This document shows positions 41,692 through 51,209 of a stretch of DNA of 63,377 nucleotides, one piece after another (the first letter of the stretch is position 1; each line of letters begins with the position of its first letter). The notes under the pieces are model-generated. The model saw only the letters and a list, made by a program, of their open reading frames with translations, did not search any database and was not told the DNA's origin. Made by a program: the position numbers and the translations under genes. This DNA comes from Halomonas salipaludis (lineage in GTDB: Bacteria > Pseudomonadota > Gammaproteobacteria > Pseudomonadales > Halomonadaceae). The stretch lies in assembly GCF_002286975.1 (NCBI RefSeq), contig NZ_NSKB01000013.1:1-63377 (forward strand), given 5' to 3'.

Positions 41692-43239
41692 ATGCCACAT
41701 CTCGAGATTCACCCCGGCAAGATGACCCTGGCCCAGGCGCGCCAGGTCTTCGAGGCGCCCATCCAGGTGAGCCTGCCCGACAGCGCCAATGCCGCCATCC
41801 AGCAAGGCGTCGACTGCGTCAACCAGGTCGTCGCCGAGGACCGCACCGTCTACGGCATCAACACCGGCTTCGGCCTGCTGGCCCAGACCCGCATCGAGCA
41901 CGAGCACCTCGAGGACCTGCAGCGCTCGTTGGTGCTGTCGCATGCCACCGGCGTCGGCCCGGCCATCGATGACGCCCTGGTGCGGCTGATCATGGTGCTC
42001 AAGGTCAACAGCCTGGCGCGCGGCGTCTCCGGCATTCGCCGCGTGGTGCTCGACGCACTGATCGCACTGGTCAACGCCGAGGTCTACCCGCATATCCCGC
42101 TCAAGGGCTCGGTGGGCGCCTCCGGCGACCTGGCACCGCTCGCCCATATGAGCGTGGTACTGCTCGGCGAAGGCAAGGCCCGCTACCAGGGCGAATGGAT
42201 CCCCGCCCGCCAGGCACTGGACATCGCCGGCCTCCAGCCCATCGCCCTGGCGCCCAAGGAGGGCCTGGCGCTGCTCAACGGCACCCAGGTCTCCAGCGCC
42301 TATGCGCTGAAGGGGCTATTCGACGCCGAAGACCTCTACGCCGCCGCCACGGTCTGCGGCGCGCTGACCGTCGAGGCCACGCTGAGCTCACGCTCGCCCT
42401 TCGACCCGCGCATCCACGAGGTGCGCGGCCAGCAGGGCCAGATCGACGCCGCCGCGGCCTACCGCCACCTGCTCGGCGAGCGCAGCGCGCTCAGCGACTC
42501 CCACGTCGACTGCGGCAAGGTCCAGGACCCCTACTCGCTGCGCTGCCAGCCCCAAGTGATGGGCGCCTGCCTGACCCAGCTGCGCCAGGCCGCCGAGGTG
42601 CTGGCGGTAGAGGTCAACGCGGTTTCCGACAACCCGCTGGTGTTCGCCGAGCAGGGCGACATCATCTCCGGCGGCAACTTCCACGCCGAGCCGGTGGCCA
42701 TGGCCGCCGACAACCTGGCGCTGGCCATCGCCGAGATCGGCTCGCTGACCGAGCGCCGCATCTCGCTGATGATGGACAAGCATATGTCGCAGCTACCGCC
42801 GTTCCTGGTCGAGAACGGCGGGGTCAACTCCGGCTTTATGATCGCCCAAGTGACGGCGGCGGCTCTGGCCAGCGAGAACAAGGCGCTGGCGCACCCGCAC
42901 AGCGTCGACAGCCTGCCCACCTCGGCCAACCAGGAGGATCATGTCTCCATGGCACCGGCGGCCGGCAAACGGCTATGGGAGATGGCCGACAACGTGCGCG
43001 GGATACTGGCCATCGAGTGGCTGGCGGCCTGCCAGGGCCTCGACTTCCGGGTCCAATCCGGCGAGCGGCTGACCAGCACAGCGGCGCTGGAGCAGGCTCG
43101 TAGCGCCCTGCGTGAACGCGTCGCCTACTACGCCAAGGACCGCTTCTTCGGCCCCGATATCGAAGCCGCCAGCGAGCTGCTGGCAGCGCGCATCTTGAGC
43201 CCGTTGATGCCCACCGGTATGCTGCCCAGCGCTCGCTGA
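41692..43239 (+). CDS. hutH: Histidine ammonia-lyase
   Basis: HutH deaminates L-histidine to urocanate. The 515-residue protein has the full MIO motif in [18 protein letters not shown], with Ala143-Ser144-Gly145. It also has [26 protein letters not shown] with the catalytic Tyr, [15 protein letters not shown] and [10 protein letters not shown]. The start ATG 41692 follows GAGG and lies two bases after the previous stop. It is almost identical in layout to pseudomonad HutH and serves as the internal control for the altered paralogue next to it. Confidence 0.97.
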   Translation: MPHLEIHPGKMTLAQARQVFEAPIQVSLPDSANAAIQQGVDCVNQVVAEDRTVYGINTGFGLLAQTRIEHEHLEDLQRSLVLSHATGVGPAIDDALVRLIMVLKVNSLARGVSGIRRVVLDALIALVNAEVYPHIPLKGSVGASGDLAPLAHMSVVLLGEGKARYQGEWIPARQALDIAGLQPIALAPKEGLALLNGTQVSSAYALKGLFDAEDLYAAATVCGALTVEATLSSRSPFDPRIHEVRGQQGQIDAAAAYRHLLGERSALSDSHVDCGKVQDPYSLRCQPQVMGACLTQLRQAAEVLAVEVNAVSDNPLVFAEQGDIISGGNFHAEPVAMAADNLALAIAEIGSLTERRISLMMDKHMSQLPPFLVENGGVNSGFMIAQVTAAALASENKALAHPHSVDSLPTSANQEDHVSMAPAAGKRLWEMADNVRGILAIEWLAACQGLDFRVQSGERLTSTAALEQARSALRERVAYYAKDRFFGPDIEAASELLAARILSPLMPTGMLPSAR

Positions 43240-43254
43240 GCCACCGTGATCTAC

Positions 43255-43277
43255 CCCCGCGGCGCCTGGCCGCGGGG
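43255..43277 (+). repeat. GC-rich hairpin between hutH and the permease gene
   Basis: CCCCGCGG (43255-43262) pairs with CCGCGGGG (43270-43277) over a 7-base loop. There is no T-run, so it probably acts as an RNA-stability or attenuation element within the operon rather than a full terminator. Confidence 0.5.
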
Positions 43278-43315
43278 CTCGTCATCCCTGCTCAATCCAA
43301 CCATAAGAGTGCTTC

Positions 43316-44662
43316 ATGAATGCCATCGTTCTGGCCATCCTGGTGATGGTCTCCCTGAGTCTTGCCCGGGTTTCCGTGGTCTTCGCGCTGATCGTCGCCA
43401 CCCTGGTCGGCGGCCTGGTCGCCGGCATGCCGCTGGGCGAGATCCTCGACGCCTTCAACGACGGGCTCGGCAACGGCGCCACCATCGCGCTCTCCTACGC
43501 CGTGCTGGGCGCCTTCGCCGTGGCGCTGTCGCGCTCGGGCATCACCGAGCTGCTGGCCAACCGCGCCATCGCCGGCCTCAACCTCGACAGCGACGGCGGC
43601 AATCGCCGTCTGGTGGCCTACACCCTGCTGGCGGCACTGCTGGCCGCCGCGGTCAGCTCCCAGAACCTGATCCCGGTGCATATCGCCTTCATCCCGGTGC
43701 TGGTGCCGCCGCTGCTCAAGCTGATGAATCACCTCAACCTCGACCGCCGGGTGGCGGCCTGCGTGATCACCTTCGGCATCACCGCGCCCTATATGCTGCT
43801 GCCGGTGGGCTTCGGGGCGATCTTCCTCAACGATATCCTGCTCGCCAACCTCAACGAAAGCGGTGCCGCGCTGGGCCTCGAGGTGACCCGCAGCATGGTA
43901 CCCATGGCGATGCTGATCCCCATCGGCGGCATGGCGCTGGGCCTGGCCGTGGCGGTACTGTTCAGCTATCGCAAGGGGCGCCGCTACGAGGACCGTGACC
44001 TGGCCCACGGCGACGAGACACCCGCCGAGGCGGCACGCCATCTGGCGCCCTGGCAGAAAGCCGTGCTGGCCGCCTCGCTGGTGGGCACGGTGGCGGTGCA
44101 ACTGGTGACTGGCTCGATGGTGCTGGGCGGCATCTTCGGCTTCGCACTGCTGTCGGTGAGCGGCGTGTTCCGCTGGCACGAGCAGGATGGCATCTTCACC
44201 GAAGGCATGCGCATGATGGCGCTGGTGGGATTCATCATGATCACCGCGGCGGGGTTTGCCAGCGTGATGCAGGCCAGCGGCGAGGTCGAAGGTCTGGTGG
44301 CCGGCTCCGCCGAGCTGATCGGCGACAACAGGGGCCTGGCCGCGCTGGTCATGCTGCTAGTGGGGCTGTTCATCACCATGGGCATCGGCTCGTCATTCTC
44401 GACCATCCCCATCATCGCCTCGCTCTACGTGCCGCTGGCGCTGGGCTTCGGCTTCTCGCCGATGGCAACGATAGCGCTAGTGGGCACCGCCGCGGCGCTG
44501 GGCGACGCCGGCTCGCCGGCCTCGGACTCGACCCTGGGCCCTACCGCCGGCCTCAACGCCGACGGCCAGCACGACCATATCTGGGACACCGTGGTGCCGA
44601 CCTTCCTGCACTACAATATCCCGCTAATCGCCTTCGGCTGGGTCGCCGCCATGACCCTGTAA
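43316..44662 (+). CDS. YuiF-type amino-acid permease (NhaC/ArsB-like fold), probable histidine transporter
   Basis: This 448-residue membrane protein has about 12 segments and starts [20 protein letters not shown]. It carries [60 protein letters not shown] and [20 protein letters not shown]. These are marks of the YuiF family of the ion-transporter superfamily, whose members are predicted histidine permeases. It is the last gene of the hut operon, which supports histidine uptake. Database labels may read sodium/proton antiporter; the context argues otherwise. Confidence 0.85.
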   Translation: MNAIVLAILVMVSLSLARVSVVFALIVATLVGGLVAGMPLGEILDAFNDGLGNGATIALSYAVLGAFAVALSRSGITELLANRAIAGLNLDSDGGNRRLVAYTLLAALLAAAVSSQNLIPVHIAFIPVLVPPLLKLMNHLNLDRRVAACVITFGITAPYMLLPVGFGAIFLNDILLANLNESGAALGLEVTRSMVPMAMLIPIGGMALGLAVAVLFSYRKGRRYEDRDLAHGDETPAEAARHLAPWQKAVLAASLVGTVAVQLVTGSMVLGGIFGFALLSVSGVFRWHEQDGIFTEGMRMMALVGFIMITAAGFASVMQASGEVEGLVAGSAELIGDNRGLAALVMLLVGLFITMGIGSSFSTIPIIASLYVPLALGFGFSPMATIALVGTAAALGDAGSPASDSTLGPTAGLNADGQHDHIWDTVVPTFLHYNIPLIAFGWVAAMTL

Positions 44663-44797
44663 GGCGCATCACGCGAGTCTCAGATGCTGCCGCACTCGGC
44701 GTCTGAGCCATCGACGGCTGGCTTGATATGGATCACTGCAGTGCAGCATTGTCTATGCTACACCTGCTTACCATCGATTCCCGACAAGGAGGCCAGG

Positions 44798-47551
44798 ATG
44801 CCTGACCAGCCGTCGACTCGCTCTGCCCATGGTGCCAGCACTGCCTGGCATGCCCTTTCCGCGGAAGATGCCCTGGCCGAGCTCGACAGCCAGGCCGAGG
44901 GCCTCAGCGACGCTGAGGCCAAGCAACGCCTCGAGCGTTATGGCCCCAACCAGCTCCAGCAGGCCGAGGGCCGCCCCTGGTGGCGACGCCTGCTCGAACA
45001 GTTCAACAATATCCTGATGATGATCCTGCTGGTCGCTGCGCTGGCGAGCCTGGGCCTTGGTCATACCCTCGACGCCGCGGCGATCGTCGGCGTAGTGGTG
45101 ATCATCGCGCTGATCGGCTTCGTCCAGGAAGGCAAGGCCGAGCAGGCGCTGGACAGCATACGCAACATGCTCTCGCCCCAGGCCAAGGTGCTACGCGGCG
45201 GCCAGCGCCAGACCATCGACGCCGAGGCGCTGGTGCCGGGTGACATCGTGATGGTCGAGAGCGGCGACCGGGTGCCCGCCGACCTGCGTCTGATCGAGGC
45301 CAAGCGACTGCGCACCGAAGAGGCCGCGCTGACCGGCGAGTCGACACCGGTCGACAAGCAGCTCGAGCCGGTCGACGCCGTCAGCGAGCTTGGCGACCGC
45401 ACGGCCATGGCCTATGCCAGTACCATCGTCGTCCAGGGCACCGCCCGCGGGCTGGTGGTGGAGACCGGCACGCGCTCGGAGATCGGCCGCATCTCCGAGA
45501 TGCTGCGCGGCGTCGAACAGCTCAAGACCCCACTGCTGCGCCAGATCGACCGCGCCGGCCGAGTGCTGGCGCTGTTCATCCTCGCCGCCGCGCTGTTCAC
45601 CGGGCTGTTCGGCATGCTGGTCCACGGTCAGCCCCTCGGCGAGATGTTCATGGCCGCGGTGGGCCTGGCCGTCGCGGCGATTCCCGAAGGCCTGCCGGCC
45701 ATCGTCACCATCGGCCTGGCGCTCGGCGTACAGGCCATGGCCAAGCGCAACGCCATCATCCGCCGGCTGCCGGCGGTGGAGACACTGGGCTCGATCTCGA
45801 CGATCTTCTCCGACAAGACCGGCACCCTGACCCGCAACGAGATGACCGCCCAGGCGATCTGGCTGGCCACTGGCGAGATCCGCCTCGACGGGGTCGGCTT
45901 CGCCCCTGAGGGCGCCTTTCACCGCGTGGACGACCACCGGGCCAGCGAGAGCGCCCTCGACCTCGATGAGCAGCCGGCACTGCGGCACTTTCTCAAGGTC
46001 GGGGTACTGTGCAACGACGCCGAGCTCGCCGAGGAGGATGGCCGCTGGCTGATCCACGGCGACCCCACCGAAGGCGCCTTGGTAGTGGCTGCCGCCAAGG
46101 CCGGCATCGAGGCCCGCGAACTGCGCGGTGACCACCAGCGCCAGGATGCCATCCCCTTCGAGTCGGAACGCAAGTACATGGCTACCCTCCACGAGTTCGA
46201 CGGCGAGCCGCGGCTGCTGGTCAAGGGCGCACCGGACCGCCTGCTGGAGATGTGCCACCGCCAGCGCAGTGCTGACGGTGACAGTGTCGAACTCGACGTG
46301 CAGGCGTGGGAAGCACGCATCCACGACCTCTCCGCCCGCGGCCTGCGGGTACTGGCGCTGGCCGAGAAGACGCTCCACGACGTCGATGAACTGGCCGATG
46401 AGCACGCCGAAGAGGAGCTGGTGCTGCTGGGGCTGGTGGGGCTGCTCGACCCGCCCCGCGAGGAGGCGATTCGCGCCGTCAAGCAGTGCCTGGAGGCCGG
46501 CATCCGCCCGGTGATGGTCACCGGCGACCACGCCGTGACCGCCCGCGCCATCGCCCAGCAGCTGGGCTTCGCCCACACCGAGCGAGCGCTGACCGGCCGT
46601 GAGGTCGAGGCGATGTCGGATGCCGAGTTGGAGGACTGCATCCTCGAGGTCGACGTCTTCGCCCGTGCCGCCCCCGAGCACAAGCTGCGCCTGGTCAAGG
46701 CGATGCAGGCCCGCGGCGGGATCTGCGCCATGACCGGCGACGGGGTCAACGACGGCCCGGCGCTGAAACGCGCCGACGTCGGCGTGGCGATGGGTATCCA
46801 GGGCACCGAGGCGGCCAAGGAGGCCGCCGAGATGGTGCTCGCCGACGACAACTTCGCCACCATTGCCGGCGCCATCGAGGAGGGCCGCAAGGTCTACGAC
46901 AATATCCGTAAAACCATCACCTTCCTGCTGCCGACCAACGGCGGCCAGGGTCTGGCGATCATGCTCGCGGTGCTGGCCGGCACCCTACTGCCGGTGACCC
47001 CGCTGCAGGCACTGTGGGTCAATATGGTGGTGGCGGTAACCCTCGGTCTGGCGCTGGCCTTCGAGGACGCTGAGCCCGACATCATGGCCCGCCAACCACG
47101 CGATGCGGACGCCGCGCTGCTCGATATGTTCCTGCTGTGGCGGGTGGTGTTCGTCTCGGTGTTGCTGCTTGCCGGGGTATTCGGCATGTTCAGCTGGATC
47201 CTGGCCCAGGGCGGCAGTGAGGAGCTGGCACGCAGCGGCGCGGTCAACATGCTGGTTACCGGTAGCGCCGCCTACTTGATCAATAGCCGCTACCTGATCA
47301 ACAGCTCGCTGTCCTGGCAAGGCGTCTTCGGCAGCCGGCCGGTATGGATCGCCATCGCACTGGTGATGCTGCTGCAGCTGGCCTGGACCTACCTGCCGTT
47401 CATGCAAGTCATCTTCGCCAGCGCCGCGCTGGGCGTGAACCACTGGCTGATGATTGTGGCCGCCAGCGTGGCGCTGTTCCTGGTCGTCGAGGGAGAGAAG
47501 TGGGTGCTGCGCCGCCGTGGCCGCCACGCCCAACCGGCGACGGCCGGTTGA
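44798..47551 (+). CDS. P2-type cation-transporting ATPase
   Basis: This 917-residue P-type ATPase has an N-terminal cation-ATPase domain (WHALSAEDALAELDSQAEGL), the actuator TGES in EEAALTGESTPVDKQ, and the M4 motif AVAAIPEGLPAIVTIGLALG. The phosphorylation site is TIFSDKTGTLTRNEMTA, the nucleotide site includes LLVKGAPDRLLEM, and the hinge is CAMTGDGVNDGPALKRADVG. Compared with SERCA, the M5 glutamate aligns with Gln (TNGGQGLAIM) and the M6 aspartate with Ala (WVNMVVAVTLGLAL), so calcium is not assured. I chose ATG 44798 with AAGGAGG 5 bases upstream; the open frame before it is leader. Confidence 0.9.
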   Translation: MPDQPSTRSAHGASTAWHALSAEDALAELDSQAEGLSDAEAKQRLERYGPNQLQQAEGRPWWRRLLEQFNNILMMILLVAALASLGLGHTLDAAAIVGVVVIIALIGFVQEGKAEQALDSIRNMLSPQAKVLRGGQRQTIDAEALVPGDIVMVESGDRVPADLRLIEAKRLRTEEAALTGESTPVDKQLEPVDAVSELGDRTAMAYASTIVVQGTARGLVVETGTRSEIGRISEMLRGVEQLKTPLLRQIDRAGRVLALFILAAALFTGLFGMLVHGQPLGEMFMAAVGLAVAAIPEGLPAIVTIGLALGVQAMAKRNAIIRRLPAVETLGSISTIFSDKTGTLTRNEMTAQAIWLATGEIRLDGVGFAPEGAFHRVDDHRASESALDLDEQPALRHFLKVGVLCNDAELAEEDGRWLIHGDPTEGALVVAAAKAGIEARELRGDHQRQDAIPFESERKYMATLHEFDGEPRLLVKGAPDRLLEMCHRQRSADGDSVELDVQAWEARIHDLSARGLRVLALAEKTLHDVDELADEHAEEELVLLGLVGLLDPPREEAIRAVKQCLEAGIRPVMVTGDHAVTARAIAQQLGFAHTERALTGREVEAMSDAELEDCILEVDVFARAAPEHKLRLVKAMQARGGICAMTGDGVNDGPALKRADVGVAMGIQGTEAAKEAAEMVLADDNFATIAGAIEEGRKVYDNIRKTITFLLPTNGGQGLAIMLAVLAGTLLPVTPLQALWVNMVVAVTLGLALAFEDAEPDIMARQPRDADAALLDMFLLWRVVFVSVLLLAGVFGMFSWILAQGGSEELARSGAVNMLVTGSAAYLINSRYLINSSLSWQGVFGSRPVWIAIALVMLLQLAWTYLPFMQVIFASAALGVNHWLMIVAASVALFLVVEGEKWVLRRRGRHAQPATAG

Positions 47552-47647
47552 CCCCCAGCCGGTGACAAAACTGCTACTGTTGAAATAACGAAACGCTCAT
47601 AAACTTGGGCAATCGCAATAACAACAGAGCAGGGAGAGCCGGCGTCA

Positions 47648-49534
47648 ATGAGCGCGCACGCAACGGATCAGGAAGTCACACGACGTGGCAGGATCATTCA
47701 GGCGATGCATTTTGCCGCCACCCGGCTGCTGCGCGCCGGCGACGATAGCGAAGCTCAGCAAGCGGTGTTGGCTCGCCTCGGCGAGACCATGGACGTCAGC
47801 CGGGTGTACATCTTCCAGCTACACCGTGATGCCCATCGCGGTTTACTGGCCAGCCAGCGGCTGGAATGGGTGCGGGCCGACGTCAACGCGCAGCTCGACA
47901 CCCCGACGCTTCAGCACATGCCCCTTGACGCAATTGGCAACGGCCGCTGGACGCAGCAGCTCGAGCAAGGCATGGCGATTACCGGGCGGGTTCGCGATAT
48001 GCCGGCGTCAGAGCAAGCCCACTTCATCGCCCAAGGCATCCTGTCGCTGGCGGTAATGCCGATCCAGGTGGATGACACCCTGTGGGGCTTCATTGGCTTC
48101 GACGATACCGATGAAGAGCGCGAGTGGTCGGGCATCGAGCTCGATGCCCTGCAGATGGTCGGCGACGTGCTCGGCGCCAGCATGGCCACCCACCGCGTGC
48201 GACGGCAGCTCAACGAGCTCGCCTACTACGATGCCCTCAGCGGGCTGCCCAATCGCACCCTGTTCGTCGAACGTGCGCGCCACGCCCAGCGCCGTGCCAA
48301 GCGCTTCGGTCGCAACTTCGCGGTGCTGCTGCTCGACCTCGATCGCTTCAAGGTCATCAACGAGACCCTCGGTCACCGGCTTGGCGATGAACTACTGCGA
48401 CAAGTCAGCCAGCGCCTGCTGCATGGCCTTCGTGCCGTCGATACTGTGGCCCGCTTGGGCGGCGACGAGTTCGTGATCCTGCTCGAGGACCTGATGATTC
48501 CCCAGGACGCCATGATCATTGCTGGCAAGCTGCTCGAGCACTTCAAGCAGCCCTTCATGCTTGGCGACCAGACACTCTTCGTTACCACCAGCCTGGGTAT
48601 CAGCGTCTACCCCGGCGATGCAGACGATATCATCGAGCTGCTCGAATATGCCGAGGCCGCGATGTATCGCGCCAAGGCCCGCGGTCGTAACTGCTACGAC
48701 TTCTATACCACCGAATTGACCGCGGCCGCCCAGGCCCAGCTGTTACTCGAGACCGAGCTGCGCTATGCCTTGGAGCGCGGCGAGTTCGTGGTTCACTACC
48801 AGCCGATCGTGGCCACCGCCAGTGGACGAATCATCGGTGCCGAGGCGCTGGTGCGCTGGCAGCACCCTGTTCGCGATCTTGTCGCGCCGGGGCTGTTCCT
48901 GGATGCCGCTGAGAGTGGTGGCCTGATTGGCGAAATTAGCCAGTGGGTGCTGGAACAGGCCTGCACCCAGGTCGCCGAGTGGATCGGCCAAGGCCTGTCC
49001 CTGGAGCGGCTGGCGGTCAACCTGGCCGGTCCCCAGATCGATGGCGGCGAGCTGGTGGCCTCGATCAATCATGCGCTGAAGGTCAGCGGACTCAGCCCAG
49101 ATAAGCTCGAGCTCGAGGTCACCGAGACCTTCATCATGCAACACGCCAAGCGTGCCATCGAGGCACTCGGCCAGCTCAAGGAGCAGGGTATCAGCCTGGC
49201 TATCGACGACTTCGGCACCGGCTATTCGTCGCTCAGTCACCTCAAGCAGCTGCCGATTCACAAGCTCAAGATCGACCGCTGCTTCGTCCGCGACATCCCC
49301 GGCGGCGCCAACGATGCCGCCATCGCCCGCGCGATCATCGCCCTCGGCCACAGTCTGGGACTGACGGTGACCGCCGAGGGCGTCGAGACCCCCGAGCAAC
49401 TCGGTTTCATGAGCGTCGAGGGCTGCGATGCGATTCAGGGCTACCTGATCAGCCGACCGCTACCCGCCGACGCCTTTGCTCGCCTGCTGGCCGGCCCGGC
49501 GCCGCTGTCACCCACACCACCCCCGGAGGTCTAA
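47648..49534 (+). CDS. GAF-GGDEF-EAL cyclic-di-GMP enzyme
   Basis: This 628-residue cytoplasmic signalling protein has a GAF-like sensor at about residues 20-180, a diguanylate cyclase domain at about 190-355, and a phosphodiesterase domain at about 370-615. The cyclase site is intact (ARLGGDEFVILL), with an RxxD inhibitory site (RAVD) five residues before it. The phosphodiesterase has IIGAEALVRWQHP, ETFIMQ, AIDDFGTGYSSLSHL, KIDRCFV and TAEGVETPEQL, so it too looks active. There is no membrane segment. It lies near no obvious partner; control of the polysaccharide locus is possible but not shown. Confidence 0.93.
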   Translation: MSAHATDQEVTRRGRIIQAMHFAATRLLRAGDDSEAQQAVLARLGETMDVSRVYIFQLHRDAHRGLLASQRLEWVRADVNAQLDTPTLQHMPLDAIGNGRWTQQLEQGMAITGRVRDMPASEQAHFIAQGILSLAVMPIQVDDTLWGFIGFDDTDEEREWSGIELDALQMVGDVLGASMATHRVRRQLNELAYYDALSGLPNRTLFVERARHAQRRAKRFGRNFAVLLLDLDRFKVINETLGHRLGDELLRQVSQRLLHGLRAVDTVARLGGDEFVILLEDLMIPQDAMIIAGKLLEHFKQPFMLGDQTLFVTTSLGISVYPGDADDIIELLEYAEAAMYRAKARGRNCYDFYTTELTAAAQAQLLLETELRYALERGEFVVHYQPIVATASGRIIGAEALVRWQHPVRDLVAPGLFLDAAESGGLIGEISQWVLEQACTQVAEWIGQGLSLERLAVNLAGPQIDGGELVASINHALKVSGLSPDKLELEVTETFIMQHAKRAIEALGQLKEQGISLAIDDFGTGYSSLSHLKQLPIHKLKIDRCFVRDIPGGANDAAIARAIIALGHSLGLTVTAEGVETPEQLGFMSVEGCDAIQGYLISRPLPADAFARLLAGPAPLSPTPPPEV

Positions 49535-49558
49535 CAGCATTATTCATGATTGCAATTT

Positions 49559-49577
49559 GAAATCGTTATTCATTTTC
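49559..49577. promoter_or_regulatory. Weak Fur-box-like inverted repeat
   Basis: GAAATCGTTATTCATTTTC matches the 19-base E. coli Fur consensus at 13 positions by eye and lies inside the inverted repeat TTGAAA...TTTCAA. Only decayed gene fragments follow it, so any function may be lost. It lies in the 49535-49710 gap, which holds no gene. Confidence 0.2.
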
Positions 49578-49710
49578 AAAACAAATAGATACCCGCCTTT
49601 GCTAGACTGAGGTCGTTCCAACGCGACCCGCCCCACCTCGAGTTCAACGACTCGTCCACGCACCGCTGCACGCCTTACGTGTGCTGTCGTCCGGGTCGCG
49701 CTCTGCAGTG

Positions 49711-50422
49711 TTCGGCATCATGATCCCGATCCTGTCGCTGATCGGCCACGGCATCGGCTACGTGCCGGCAGTGATCGCCGTACTGCTCTACTCGCAGCTG
49801 CCACGACATCAGCGAGCGACTCGATCCTGAAGAAACCTACGCCCGGGTCAAGGAACTCGATGCCGAGATCGGCCTGGTATGGCTCGAACCGTCTAATGCC
49901 AACAACACCTATGGCCTGGCGATGCGCGAGGAGGATGCCGAGGAGCGCGGCATCGCGACCATCTCCGATTTGGCCGCAGCGATCAACGATGGTGAGGAGC
50001 TGACGCTGGCCTCCAACGTGGAGTTCTACGCCCGCGACGACGGCCTGCGCCCGCTGCAGGAGATGTATGAGTTCGAGTTCGGCCACTCCAATGTCAGCCG
50101 CATGGATACCGGCCTCACCTACCCGGCGCTGCGCGATGGCGAGGTCGATGTCTCGGTGGTATTCGCCACCGACGGGCGCATTCCGGCCTTCGACCTGCGC
50201 GTCCTGCAAGACGACCTCAATTACTTCCCGGCCTATGCGCTGACCCCGGTGATCCGTGCAGAGACCCTCGAGGAGTTCCCCGAACTCGAGGAGCAGCTCA
50301 ACGCCCTGTCGGCGCTGCTCGACGATGCCACCATGGCCGGGCTCAACGCCCGCGTCGACGTCGAGCGCGAGACCATCGAGCACGTCGCCGAGGCGTTCCT
50401 CGAGGAACATGACCTGCTGTAA
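49711..50422 (+). pseudogene. Fused remnant of an OpuC-type osmoprotectant ABC transporter (permease end + binding-protein C-terminus)
   Basis: Two broken pieces meet near 49800. The first (frame of 49711) reads FGIMIPILSLIGHGIGYVPA then VIAVLLYSQLP, the membrane core of a betaine/choline permease, and stops soon after. The second, in another frame, reads DISERLDPEETYARVKELDA through IGLVWLEPSNANNTYGLAMR to the normal end AEAFLEEHDLL, the C-terminal half of an OpuCC/ProX-type binding protein. An internal ATG at 49922 opens the last 166 codons. A deletion joining permease to binding protein explains the layout. Halophiles usually keep several betaine transporters, so loss of one copy is plausible. 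Confidence 0.75.
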
Positions 50423-50458
50423 CCCTCAGAACCTTCAGCTCAGCGTGCATGGCTGGCA

Positions 50459-50679
50459 CACTGCCACCAGCATCGCAAGCTCAACCTTCCCAGCTACGGC
50501 GGTCTCGAGGAGGGCAAGTGGTTCACCCCTGGCCGCGACTTGCCCCAGGTTGCGCTGGACCAGGGCTGGTCGGTCAGCCCACAGATGCCGAGGCGCGCTT
50601 CGAGCTACCCACCCACCGTGACGCCGACACCGCGCTGATTCGCCGTCTGCTTGACAAAGAGTTAGCAAAAAAGGCATGA
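50459..50679 (+). pseudogene. Nitrilase-superfamily fragment followed by an unknown C-terminal scrap
   Basis: In the frame of 50459 the DNA reads HQHRKLNLPSYGGLEEGKWF then TPGRDL, the pattern around the catalytic lysine region of carbon-nitrogen hydrolases. From about 50580 a different frame reads TDAEARFELPTHRDADTALI and RRLLDKELAKKA before a stop. No start, no glutamate or cysteine of the catalytic triad, and a frame change show that this is debris. Together with the preceding pseudogene it forms a 1 kb stretch of decay. Confidence 0.55.
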
Positions 50680-50798
50680 AAATCATCGGCATCTGACTCT
50701 ATACTGATATGGCATCGCCGCAAGCACGGATGCCAAGACGCAAGACTCAAGGATCATCAAGAAGCCGGAAGCCACTCCCAAAAGAAAGGAACCATCCC

Positions 50799-51200
50799 AT
50801 GATGAAGAAGCTCTCTCGAGTCCTCAGCCCGCTGTTGATCGCCTTCCTGGTCCTCGGCAGCCTGCCGGTTGCGGCTGCGCCGCAGGCCGCGCCAGCCAAC
50901 TCACTGGTCACCACTCAGGATGCCCTGAGCGCCGACCAGGTCAGCGCCGACCGCGAACGCATCAACGAAATGCTCTCTCGCCAGGACGTTCAGGATCAGC
51001 TGGTCGCCCAGGGCGTCGACCCGGCCGATGTCGAGGCCCGCGTGGCGGCACTGTCCGACGCCGAAGTGCGCCAGATGGCCGAGCAGCTCGACGACCTGCC
51101 GGCCGGTGCCAGCGTGGTTGGGGCGCTGGTCTTCATCTTCGTACTGCTGCTGGTCACCGATCTGCTCGGCCTGACCAACGTCTTCCCGTTCACTCGCTGA
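50799..51200 (+). CDS. PA2779-family protein (small exported membrane protein)
   Basis: This 133-residue protein has a Sec signal (KKLSRVLSPLLIAFLVLGSL) cleaved near AAAAP, a helical middle rich in Gln, Asp and Arg (INEMLSRQDVQDQLVAQGVD), and a C-terminal membrane segment (GASVVGALVFIFVLLLVTDL). This is the PA2779 pattern. Its function is unknown. It precedes a PA2778-type cysteine peptidase by 9 bases; the two genes travel together in many gammaproteobacteria. The start is ATG 50799 (a second ATG follows directly), with AAAGGA upstream. Confidence 0.8.
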   Translation: MMKKLSRVLSPLLIAFLVLGSLPVAAAPQAAPANSLVTTQDALSADQVSADRERINEMLSRQDVQDQLVAQGVDPADVEARVAALSDAEVRQMAEQLDDLPAGASVVGALVFIFVLLLVTDLLGLTNVFPFTR

Positions 51201-51209
51201 GGCAGCCGC

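Noticed and set aside
45191..46681. 496-codon minus-strand frame opposite the P-type ATPase
   Set aside because: Shadow of a well-supported gene; no start site and no family pattern.
49718..50410. 230-codon minus-strand frame opposite the transporter remnant
   Set aside because: The plus strand carries recognisable permease and binding-protein sequence, so the minus frame is incidental.
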